Source: Planctomycetota bacterium
Lineage (GTDB): Bacteria; Planctomycetota; Phycisphaerae; Sedimentisphaerales; Anaerohalosphaeraceae
Direction: 5' to 3'
Assembly: GCA_030637065.1 (NCBI GenBank)
Contig: DAOVVQ010000092.1
Span: 1-12,283, forward strand
Length of the DNA: 12,283 bases
The translations under genes were made by a program, and so were the position numbers. Shown here in pieces: positions 6,251 to 12,283 of the stretch (positions are counted from its first letter, which is position 1; every line of letters starts with the position of its first letter). The notes beneath the pieces were generated by a model. It made no database searches. It worked only from the letters and a program-made list of their open reading frames with translations, and had not been told where the DNA came from.

Positions 6251-6348
6251 GTTTCGAATAGCAACCATCCACCTCGGCGAAGCCTCGGTGGCTGCCACCC
6301 GTCGAATAGCAATTATCGGCCTCGGCGATGCCTCGGTGGCTGGCATCC
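6251..6348. repeat. Two-unit tandem repeat of about 49 bp, hairpin-forming
   Basis: Unit 1 (6251-6300) and unit 2 (6301-6348) share TCGAATAGCAA and CTCGGCGAAGCCTCGGTGGCTG with a few substitutions. Each unit contains a small inverted repeat (GGCGAAGCC or GGCGATGCC), and in unit 1 CACC/GGTG closes around it. The pair directly precedes family A copy 3 in the divergent gap upstream of nfnA. No coding potential was recognised. Confidence 0.7.
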
Positions 6349-6359
6349 GTTGCGGTAAA

Positions 6360-6457
6360 GGTGGTCCCGATACACATCGGGATTTGCGAAGCCAAACCGA
6401 TGGTGAGTGGCGTTGTGCATGCGCCCATCGGTTTGCTGCGCAAACACGCTGCCACCC
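6360..6457 (-). repeat. Palindromic repeat family A, copy 3 (inverted orientation)
   Basis: The conserved 35-nt centre (6397-6431) is the reverse complement of that in copies 1 and 2. The right end keeps the full arm: CCCATCGG, mini-hairpin TTTGCTGCGCAAA, then CACGCTGCCACCC. The left end is remodelled. GGTGG is followed by the hairpin TCCCGATACACATCGGGA (6365-6382) and then TTTGCGAAGCCAAA (6383-6396), with the CAGCGTG block missing. It stands about 90 bp upstream of the nfnA promoter. Confidence 0.8.
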
Positions 6458-6545
6458 AGTTGGTGAATGATGGCGGGTGGGGCCACCCTTGGCGGTAGCG
6501 GCTCTGTGTGTCCGGGAAATGTTCCGATACTTGTTCATTCTATAG

Positions 6546-6574
6546 TTGCAGGTTTTGGCGTTTTGGGCTATACT
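6546..6574 (+). promoter_or_regulatory. Probable sigma-70-type promoter of nfnA
   Basis: TTGCAG (6546-6551) and TATACT (6569-6574) are separated by exactly 17 bp and match the TTGACA/TATAAT consensus at four and five positions. The predicted transcription start is near 6581, giving a leader of about 60 nt before the GTG start of nfnA. This is the best promoter match in the window. Confidence 0.55.
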
Positions 6575-6578
6575 CCCT

Positions 6579-6600
6579 TGCCCTGCTGGTGGCGAGGGCA
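6579..6600 (+). promoter_or_regulatory. Possible 5'-leader hairpin of nfnA
   Basis: TGCCCT (6579-6584) pairs with AGGGCA (6595-6600) around a 10-nt loop, at or just after the predicted transcription start. Such a structure could stabilise the 5' end of the message; any regulatory role is speculation. Confidence 0.35.
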
Positions 6601-6639
6601 GGTTAATTGTGTTTTAAATGGCATTTTGGTGAGGTGAAA

Positions 6640-7494
6640 GTGGCTCATAGAATAGTATCAAAGGAAAGATTGTCGGAAAACGTGTTTATGATCGATGTTG
6701 AGGCTGCTCTCGTGGCTCGGGCCCGCAAGCCGGGTCAGTTCGTGATAATTGGGGTCAGCGATGACTATGGCGAGCGGGTTCCGCTGACGATCGCCGGTGT
6801 TGACGCGGAGAAGGGGACAATTCGGCTGATCTTTCAGCGGGTTGGCAAGACGACCGCGGAGATGGCGGATATGAAGGTCGGCAGCGATCTTGGCTATGTC
6901 GCCGGTCCTTTGGGCAATCCGACGCACATCGAGAAGTTCGGGACGGTCGTTTGCGTCGGCGGCGGGATCGGCAATGCTCCGCTTCTGCCGATCGCCACGG
7001 CGATGAAGGCGGCTGGGAATGAGCTGATCAGTATTCTCGGGGCCCGGACGAAAGAGCTGGTTATCCTGGAAGACGAGTTTGCGGCGATAAGCGATGAGCT
7101 GGTCGTCATTACCGATGACGGTTCGCACGGGCGAAAGGGACTGGTGACCGAGCCCTTAAAGGAGATTTGCCAGCGTAAGCCCCAGCCGGATCTGGTGGTG
7201 GTGATCGGGCCTGCGATAATGATGAAATTCTGCTGCGAGACGACGCGGCCGTTTGGGGTCCATACCGAGGTTTCGCTTAATACGATCATGGTCGATGGGA
7301 CCGGGATGTGCGGCGGGTGCCGTGTGGAGGTCGGCGGCAAGACGAAATTTGTCTGCGTCGACGGTCCGGAATTCGACGGCCACGAGGTCAATTTTGATCT
7401 GATGATGAGGCGGCTGGGAGCGTATAAAGCACAGGAACAGCGGGCCCACGAACAGTACAAGGAGCATCGCTGTAAGATAGGACTGGATGATTAG
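6640..7494 (+). CDS. nfnA: NfnA-type subunit: FAD/NAD-binding ferredoxin-NADP+ reductase alpha subunit
   Basis: The 284-residue flavoprotein belongs to the dihydroorotate dehydrogenase electron-transfer (PyrK)/sulfide dehydrogenase SudB/NfnA family. Visible parts are RVPLT (46-50), the FAD-binding motif of ferredoxin-reductase folds, and GGGIGNAP (107-114) for the nicotinamide nucleotide. A C-terminal [2Fe-2S] region has Asp219, Cys224, Cys227 and Cys239. One Asp plus three Cys is the unusual ligand set I recall for Thermotoga NfnA, and it supports NfnA over PyrK, which uses four Cys. With NfnB it would form the cytoplasmic NADH-dependent ferredoxin:NADP+ oxidoreductase, which bifurcates electrons. 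GTG 6640 is preferred: GAGG (6631-6634) is 5 nt upstream and the protein then begins at the conserved HRIVSKERLSENVF. TTG 6607 is too early. The nfnB partner is downstream, but one foreign-looking gene lies between. Confidence 0.88.
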   Translation: MAHRIVSKERLSENVFMIDVEAALVARARKPGQFVIIGVSDDYGERVPLTIAGVDAEKGTIRLIFQRVGKTTAEMADMKVGSDLGYVAGPLGNPTHIEKFGTVVCVGGGIGNAPLLPIATAMKAAGNELISILGARTKELVILEDEFAAISDELVVITDDGSHGRKGLVTEPLKEICQRKPQPDLVVVIGPAIMMKFCCETTRPFGVHTEVSLNTIMVDGTGMCGGCRVEVGGKTKFVCVDGPEFDGHEVNFDLMMRRLGAYKAQEQRAHEQYKEHRCKIGLDD

Positions 7495-7551
7495 ACAGGC
7501 GTTGGCCGATGAGTTGAGACCTTCTGGCAGATTCACGAAGTAAAAAAATAT

Positions 7552-8817
7552 ATGGTATTTAATCCGGGATGCAAGTGCATGGCTGGGCCAATAAAAAAGC
7601 TGATACTTTTAATTATTACTCTTGCGTTTGGCACACTTACCTTTGGGAATGTGCTTCTTGAAAGACGAGTAATCCCTGACAGGAAGGATTGCCCCGACTT
7701 TGATACGGTGGAGGTATTTTTGACCAACGATTGCAAACCGGCTATCTTTATTAGAGAAACAGGGATGTATAAAGAAGGTTATTCCTTATATTGGCAAAAT
7801 AAGTCGATGGTTTTGGACGAATATGGGTGGCTGATTAACGTGTTTCTGCAGAACAACCATATTATGCTGGCTTCTGTGAAAGATGACAAAATAGCTCTCT
7901 ATGAAGCCCGAAAAGAAGGATTCCATCGCATAGGTTCTGTCGAACTTGGCAAGGAGCTTAGACATCGTTCCGCTGGCTGGGTATTTGATATCCCTGAATC
8001 AAGTGATAAGTATTACTTAATCGGTCAGAAAGCCGTGTCGGCGGCAAATCCCCTGAAGGCACTTGCGCATATTTTGTCTGGAGGACATGGCGTCACGTAT
8101 TCAAAACCTTATCTGGCGGAAATTGCAGGAGGTGAAACTTCGCGATTTAAAGAGATTGAATACGGCGGAAAGAGGGATGAATCATATATGGTTGCCGAGG
8201 TTGTATACGATCAGGCAGCGGTCTATTGTTTGGGTCTTAGGTATTCAGACGAAAAGGTTACCTTGCCCAATGGATTGCCAGGTACGCCAGTAGCCTTACA
8301 TTTTACCAAGTATGATCTCAAAAAGAAAAAGATGATACAAAAGCATACTATCGTGGAGAAAAATCGCCATTTATCTCGCTGTAATTTTGGCTCTTTGTCA
8401 ATGGCTGTTAATAAAGGAACCGCTTCCATAGTGTTTCCCTGGATTACTAGTCCCGTGGGAACTAAGAGTTCTCAGATTGACCGTTATACTTCGGATATTT
8501 ATTATTCCCAATCTGATACTAATACAAATGTTACTCCTGAGCAAATTGGCAAAGGCTTTTTCCCATCCGTTATAATCGACTCGGCGGGCACCGTATATGT
8601 GTTTTGGCTTGATCCCTCCGGCAATCTTGTCTGTAAAACAAAACAGGACGATATATGGAGCAGGGACAGGACTATTGTGACGGGCATCGATCTGCTTTCT
8701 GGATTCACCTTTAAAAGGTATATTGCCGCAGAGTTTGATAGTAAGGATAACCTGCACTTGGTCTTTCCCTCAAAAGGCAAGTTGATTTACGAAAAAAGAA
8801 AGCTTATGGAGAATTAG
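7552..8817 (+). CDS. Exported protein of unknown function, AT-rich gene
   Basis: The product is about 421 residues and I do not recognise its family. An N-terminal signal sequence is visible (KKLILLIITLAFGTLTFG, about 15-32). The rest is rich in short beta-strand stretches with alternating aromatic and hydrophobic residues. The passages FPSVIIDSAGTVYVFWLD and AAEFDSKDNLHLVFPS are typical of blades in sialidase-like or other beta-propellers, so an extracytoplasmic beta-propeller is a reasonable guess. By eye the gene is near 40% G+C, while nfnA and nfnB are near 60%, and its codon use is more A/T-ending. It sits 57 nt after nfnA and 77 nt before nfnB, interrupting a usually adjacent pair. The start is uncertain: ATG 7552 or ATG 7579 (MAGPIKKLIL), neither with a strong ribosome-binding site. 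Confidence 0.75.
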   Translation: MVFNPGCKCMAGPIKKLILLIITLAFGTLTFGNVLLERRVIPDRKDCPDFDTVEVFLTNDCKPAIFIRETGMYKEGYSLYWQNKSMVLDEYGWLINVFLQNNHIMLASVKDDKIALYEARKEGFHRIGSVELGKELRHRSAGWVFDIPESSDKYYLIGQKAVSAANPLKALAHILSGGHGVTYSKPYLAEIAGGETSRFKEIEYGGKRDESYMVAEVVYDQAAVYCLGLRYSDEKVTLPNGLPGTPVALHFTKYDLKKKKMIQKHTIVEKNRHLSRCNFGSLSMAVNKGTASIVFPWITSPVGTKSSQIDRYTSDIYYSQSDTNTNVTPEQIGKGFFPSVIIDSAGTVYVFWLDPSGNLVCKTKQDDIWSRDRTIVTGIDLLSGFTFKRYIAAEFDSKDNLHLVFPSKGKLIYEKRKLMEN

Positions 8818-8894
8818 CGAGTGACATAGACGCTGGTTTGCGGGAATGGCAACGGTATTTGATATGAATTTATTATGGATTTGGAGTTTTTGTA

Positions 8895-10361
8895 GTGACT
8901 GACGACGAGAAATATTTGCAGGAGCTTCTTGCGAAAGAGGCCGCTGGCGAGTTGAAGCCTTCTGAGAGGTTCAAGATCCCGGCTCAGGATATGCCCACCC
9001 AGGACGGCGTTGCCCGGCGGAGCAATATTAACGAGGTTGCCGAGGGCTATACGGAACTTGAGGCGCGGCTGGAGGCGATGCGGTGTCTGCGTTGTAAGAC
9101 TGCTCCGTGCATCAAGGGCTGTCCGGTCAAGATCCGGATCGACGATTTTGTCGGCGCTATCGCTCAGGGTCAATATGACGAGGCTCTGGCGATCATCAAG
9201 GAAAACTCACTGCTCCCAGCCGTTTGCGGGCGGGTCTGTCCGCAGGAGGTCCAGTGCCAGGAGACGTGTACGGTCGGTAAGAAGTTTAAGGATCCGACGC
9301 AGGGCGTCTCGATCGGTCGGCTCGAGCGGTTCGTTGCCGACCGCGATACGGGCGACGGGAGCGTTCCGAAGGTTGCGCCGCCGACGGGCAAAAAGGTCGC
9401 GATAATCGGTTCCGGGCCCGGCGGGATCGTCGTTGCCGCTGATACGAGGCGGGCGGGCCACGATGTCACCGTGTTCGAGGCGTTTCATAAGCCCGGCGGC
9501 GTGATGGTCTACGGCATACCGGAGTTTCGGCTGCCCAAGGCGATCGTTCAGGATGAGATCGATGTTCTCACGAAGATGGGCGTCGAGATCGTGTGCAATT
9601 TCGTCGTCGGCAGGACCCGGACGATCGAACAACTGATGAACGAGGACGGTTTTGACGCGGTGTATATCGGTGTCGGTGCCGGTCTGCCGCGGTTTATGGG
9701 CATCGATGGCGAGCACCTCGTCGGCGTTTACAGCGCTAACGAATATCTGACGCGGGCGAATCTTATGAAGGCGTACAAATTCGGCGAAGGTTCCGATACG
9801 CCGATCGCCATGAGCAAGAAGGTGGCTGTCCTCGGCGGCGGTAATGTCGCGATGGATTCGGCGAGGACAGCCGTTCGTCTGGGCGCCGAGAAGGTCTACC
9901 TCGTTTACAGGCGGAGCGAAAAGGAGATGCCCGCGCGGATCGAGGAGGTCCACCACGCCAAGGAAGAGGGCATCGAGTTTTGTATCCTGCAAAATCCCAA
10001 GCGGATATTGGGCGACGATGAAGGGTACGTAGTCGGCATGGAGTGCCTCAAGTACGAATTGGGCGAACCGGACGACTCGGGCCGCCGCAGGCCGGTTCCC
10101 ATCGAAGGCAGCGAGTTTACGATCGATGTCGATACGGTGATCGTCGCTATCGGCAACAGCGCCAACCCGCTGATCGGCCAGACGACGCCGGGGCTGGAGC
10201 TTAACAAGTGGGGCAATATCGTAGTCGACGAAAAGTGCAAGACCTCGCTCGATGGCGTCTACGCCGGCGGCGATATAGTCTTAGGGGCTGCAACGGTAAT
10301 ATTGGCAATGGGCCAGGGCAGAACCGCCGCAGCGGCAATGAACGAGTACCTTGCCGGGTAA
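8895..10361 (+). CDS. nfnB: NfnB-type subunit (glutamate synthase small-subunit-like NADPH oxidoreductase)
   Basis: The 488-residue protein belongs to the GltD/NfnB/SudA family and carries the NADPH side of the Nfn complex. The N-terminal Fe-S domain has two cysteine sets, Cys64/67/72/76 (CLRCKTAPCIKGC) and Cys111/115/121/125 (CGRVCPQEVQCQETC), for two [4Fe-4S] clusters. It is followed by the FAD dinucleotide fold GSGPGG (172-177) and the NADPH fold VLGGGNVAMD (Gly314-316) with YRRSEKEMPAR. A final FAD-binding stretch is DGVYAGGDIVLGAATVILAM. Pipelines often name this family gltA or homotetrameric NADPH-dependent glutamate synthase, but the nearby nfnA makes the Nfn role more likely. Start GTG 8895 has TTGGAG (8881-8886) 8 nt upstream. 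It is the last gene of the probable operon and converges on the GH127 gene. Confidence 0.9.
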   Translation: MTDDEKYLQELLAKEAAGELKPSERFKIPAQDMPTQDGVARRSNINEVAEGYTELEARLEAMRCLRCKTAPCIKGCPVKIRIDDFVGAIAQGQYDEALAIIKENSLLPAVCGRVCPQEVQCQETCTVGKKFKDPTQGVSIGRLERFVADRDTGDGSVPKVAPPTGKKVAIIGSGPGGIVVAADTRRAGHDVTVFEAFHKPGGVMVYGIPEFRLPKAIVQDEIDVLTKMGVEIVCNFVVGRTRTIEQLMNEDGFDAVYIGVGAGLPRFMGIDGEHLVGVYSANEYLTRANLMKAYKFGEGSDTPIAMSKKVAVLGGGNVAMDSARTAVRLGAEKVYLVYRRSEKEMPARIEEVHHAKEEGIEFCILQNPKRILGDDEGYVVGMECLKYELGEPDDSGRRRPVPIEGSEFTIDVDTVIVAIGNSANPLIGQTTPGLELNKWGNIVVDEKCKTSLDGVYAGGDIVLGAATVILAMGQGRTAAAAMNEYLAG

Positions 10362-10362
10362 G

Positions 10363-10387
10363 GCTGAGAGTTTAGGCCAGCCAGTGC
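10363..10387 (+). repeat. 25-bp direct repeat, left copy
   Basis: GCTGAGAGTTTAGGCCAGCC and the following AGTGC recur at 10631-10655 with a single difference (A against C at the fifth base). It begins two bases after the nfnB stop codon. The two copies bracket a 243-bp block of hairpins and family B repeat. Confidence 0.85.
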
Positions 10388-10406
10388 ATATCGAGCAGAT
10401 TTTATA

Positions 10407-10499
10407 TAACCCTTTCAGGGTATCTTAAGGACGCGTGGTATCGTTACCCAGAGTGGCGCTGCGCTGACCCTGGGCTGAACTTAACAGCCCCTTCGGGGC
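10407..10499. repeat. Cluster of short hairpins between nfnB and the GH127 gene
   Basis: ACCCT-TTC-AGGGT (10409-10421) is followed by an imperfect inverted repeat bounded by CCCAG and CTGGG (10447-10474) and by the perfect GCCCC-TTC-GGGGC (10487-10499). Any of these could limit read-through between the two converging genes, but none has a clear T-tract, so I do not call a specific terminator. Confidence 0.45.
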
Positions 10500-10552
10500 A
10501 GGCTCTTCGGGGCAGAATTACCGACAACCACATTTCCCGCTTGGGCAGAACT

Positions 10553-10628
10553 GTAGGATGGGTGACTTGTTACCCATGCTGACGGACGAGCTTACAGAAC
10601 CGCATGGGTAACAAGTTACCCATCCTAC
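10553..10628. repeat. Palindromic repeat family B, full copy
   Basis: Two 27-nt arms, 10553-10579 (starting GTAGGATGGGT) and 10602-10628 (ending ACCCATCCTAC), are inverted repeats matching at 26 of 27 positions. Each arm is itself nearly palindromic around GGTAACAAGTTACC. The 22-nt linker between them partly matches the linker of the half copy at 2167-2223. The element could fold as one long hairpin or as two short ones. Confidence 0.85.
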
Positions 10629-10630
10629 GC

Positions 10631-10655
10631 GCTGCGAGTTTAGGCCAGCCAGTGC
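10631..10655 (+). repeat. 25-bp direct repeat, right copy
   Basis: GCTGCGAGTTTAGGCCAGCC followed by AGTGC is the partner of the repeat at 10363-10387. It starts directly at the right edge of the family B element and ends 19 bases before the stop codon of the minus-strand glycosidase gene. Confidence 0.85.
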
Positions 10656-10674
10656 CGATAATTGCTTTCGGTCG

Positions 10675-12283
10675 TCATTTTCGAACCGTTGGGAATCCGC
10701 TGATCCTTAGCGATGTGCATCCGTATGGAATTAGCTCGATCTCCTTAGTGCTACCTGTCACCCTCTGGGGGCTCCACGGGACCGGGCCGGCCTGAATACC
10801 AAGCTTGTGCCAGTTCGGATGCAGCACTCCTTTGGATTTGACGGTTATCGGGGCGTTGGCAAAGGTCCACGGCTTATCGGAAACCCTGCTGGCGCGATCG
10901 ATCGTCCAGTTCTTAAAACCGCTCTTGATCTCATTCTCCATGAGCGCGTAATTCCACTTATCGCCGGTGACAACTTCCCTGTAGCTGCCCTTGTCGATCC
11001 ATTTCTCGCCGAGTTTAAGCGCCATCACCAAAGGGCCAAGCTCAACGCTTGCACTGTTTTGAACCCAACGCTCACACTTAAGCTCCATTGGCAAAATCAG
11101 CTCCATGACGTCACCGTCTCTCCACATCCGCCTGAGCTTAACGATACTTCCGGCCCCCAACTCCATCTCATGCTCTTGCCCGTTGATCCTGACCGACGCC
11201 TGATCACACCAGCCGGGCACGCGAAAATGCAGCGGAAATTCGACCGAACTTTCAGTCGAAACCTCAAATCTCACCTTCTCTTTGAAGGGATAATCCGTGA
11301 CCTGGCGAATCGTTACCTCCCGGCCGCCTGCAACATCGGCGGTTACCCGGCTGGGGCCGTAAACCAGTGCCGCGAGACCGTCATCCTTTGTCGCCAGCCA
11401 AAGGTGCTGAACAAATTTAGGCCAGCCCTGATGCATATTACACGTACAGCACGGATAGCCCTCGAGAAAGCCGAAAACAACCCGGTCGCCCTGATCGTTG
11501 AAAAAGTCGCGGTTGCCCATCGTAGCGCTGATCTGGTTGGCCTGTGAAAAATACTGACGTTTCATAAAATCATCGCTGATCTGCGAAGGAAGAGTATTAT
11601 ACGCCAGCTTTTCGAGCTTGTCGGCATAGTCGGCCCGGCCCGTAATTTCGAGCATCTTCTCGAGCGAAAACATCATCTCGATACACGTGCATAATTCACT
11701 GCCTCGCGTTAGCCGCCGCCCGTGCATACCCTCGTCGCCGCCGTACAGGCCATGCGGCTGGCCGTGATATTTGTGAATATCGGCAAACGCCTTGTCGACC
11801 GCCCGCAGGTGCTTGCCATCCTTATCCAACTGATAATAGATCACAGGCTCTTTGATCCCCTGGGCCAAATTTACGCAATGAAAACCAGGAGTTTCACTGC
11901 TGTTCTGTAGACGCCAAGGCCGATGCAGCGGTATCTGTTGGCCCTTTAAGAACTCTTCCGTATAAGGCCATGTCTGCTCATGAATAAGCTCGGCCAGTTT
12001 TAATAGCTGCTTATCGCCGGTAATATTGTAAAGCCAAAGAACCGCCATCAAATTATCACCGCCCCGGCGGTTGCCCCAGTAGGTCCAATGGCCAAGCGGA
12101 TTATCAGGCAACTGGTTAAGTTGATAATCGAAATACCTGCTCATGCAGTCGTTCACCCGCTCATCGCCGGTGGCGGAATAATACTGCATCAAGATTTTCA
12201 GCATTACCATCTTGGGCCACCAGTCCCGCCGTTTATCCTTTTGAAGCCCACCCTCTTTTTTGACAGGCTCCTCGAAAGGTATC
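10675..12283 (-). CDS. GH127-type (DUF1680) beta-L-arabinofuranosidase-like protein, 5'-truncated by the window
   Basis: About 535 C-terminal residues are visible. The frame stays open past ATG 12210 to the window edge (it reads DWWPK just before that Met), so the true start is outside. The all-alpha barrel part (HWTYWGNRRGGDNLMAVLWL, GLYGGDEGMHG) is followed by SELCTCIEMM with Glu 11697-11695 and Cys 11691-11689, and by YPCCTCNMHQGWPKF with the Cys pair at 11451-11446. In characterised GH127 HypBA1, a Glu-x-Cys and a Cys-Cys pair bind zinc and one Cys of the pair is the nucleophile, and the same residues are present here. The PPNIAR stretch usual after the Cys pair is replaced by TCNMHQ, so this is a divergent subfamily. 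C-terminal beta domains follow (HFRVPGWCDQASVRINGQ). Its role is likely removal of arabinofuranose or related sugars from plant-type glycans. Confidence 0.85.
   Translation of the reverse strand, partial: IPFEEPVKKEGGLQKDKRRDWWPKMVMLKILMQYYSATGDERVNDCMSRYFDYQLNQLPDNPLGHWTYWGNRRGGDNLMAVLWLYNITGDKQLLKLAELIHEQTWPYTEEFLKGQQIPLHRPWRLQNSSETPGFHCVNLAQGIKEPVIYYQLDKDGKHLRAVDKAFADIHKYHGQPHGLYGGDEGMHGRRLTRGSELCTCIEMMFSLEKMLEITGRADYADKLEKLAYNTLPSQISDDFMKRQYFSQANQISATMGNRDFFNDQGDRVVFGFLEGYPCCTCNMHQGWPKFVQHLWLATKDDGLAALVYGPSRVTADVAGGREVTIRQVTDYPFKEKVRFEVSTESSVEFPLHFRVPGWCDQASVRINGQEHEMELGAGSIVKLRRMWRDGDVMELILPMELKCERWVQNSASVELGPLVMALKLGEKWIDKGSYREVVTGDKWNYALMENEIKSGFKNWTIDRASRVSDKPWTFANAPITVKSKGVLHPNWHKLGIQAGPVPWSPQRVTGSTKEIELIPYGCTSLRISGFPTVRK

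Noticed and set aside
6251..6457. Possible CRISPR array
   Set aside because: There are only two imperfect units with no unique spacers of constant length between them, and no cas genes nearby.
9207..9992. Minus-strand open frame opposite nfnB
   Set aside because: It overlaps fully with the Fe-S, FAD and NADPH motifs of nfnB on the other strand and has an Asp/His/Arg-rich composition typical of antisense G+C-rich frames.
8895..10361. Calling this gene a glutamate synthase small subunit (gltD)
   Set aside because: No gltB large subunit is present, while an NfnA partner with the Asp/Cys cluster motif lies upstream, so the Nfn assignment fits better.
10363..10655. Insertion sequence bounded by 25-bp direct repeats
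   Set aside because: The enclosed 243 bp has no transposase frame, and target duplications of 25 bp are unusual; it is kept as a repeat observation, not called an IS.
10807..11547. Plus-strand open frame opposite the GH127 gene
   Set aside because: The minus-strand frame has clear GH127 motifs across this whole stretch; the plus frame shows no recognisable domain and has no ribosome-binding context.

Overview
The window looks like a chromosomal segment of an anaerobic Planctomycetota bacterium, most likely of the Phycisphaerae/Sedimentisphaerales type. That placement is inferred from gene content and style, not from a marker gene. The supporting signs are a DUF1961 lipoprotein, a GH127-type arabinofuranosidase, exported Gly/Gln/Arg-rich EF-hand proteins, a DUF434 protein, an NfnAB-type flavin/Fe-S pair, and long intergenic regions packed with palindromic repeats. 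No rRNA, tRNA, CRISPR array, transposase or phage gene was seen. Most genes are G+C-rich, with one clear AT-rich exception at 7552-8817.

Layout from left to right. (1) 42-1212, plus strand: a DUF1961 lipoprotein and a small seven-cysteine protein. (2) 1253-2128, minus strand: a tRNase Z-like metallo-beta-lactamase protein. (3) 2129-2517: a divergent intergenic region with two unrelated palindromic repeats. (4) 2518-3255, plus strand: a DUF434/DUF5616 protein whose motifs suggest a PIN/NYN-like nuclease. (5) 3421-5047, plus strand: two tandem paralogous exported coiled-coil proteins, of which only the first carries EF-hands. (6) 5048-5310: a convergent gap with a second palindromic repeat and a hairpin. 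(7) 5311-5991, minus strand: a HAD phosphatase. (8) 5992-6639: a gene-free stretch of about 650 bases holding several unrelated hairpins, a two-unit tandem repeat, the third palindromic repeat and a good promoter. (9) 6640-10361, plus strand: nfnA, an AT-rich gene for an unknown exported protein, and nfnB. (10) 10362-10674: a convergent repeat-rich gap. (11) 10675 to the window edge, minus strand: a GH127 glycosidase whose N-terminus lies outside the window.

Functionally, NfnA and NfnB would form the soluble electron-bifurcating complex linking NADH, reduced ferredoxin and NADPH, which suits an anaerobic fermentative lifestyle. The glycosidase, and less certainly the DUF1961 lipoprotein, fit growth on plant or algal polysaccharides. 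The main unexplained structure is a three-copy intergenic palindrome with a conserved 35-nt centre and apparently interchangeable hairpin modules in its arms. It is accompanied by a second repeat family and by short hairpins that share a CTAAAG loop. The other striking point is the insertion of an AT-rich exported-protein gene between nfnA and nfnB, which are normally adjacent.
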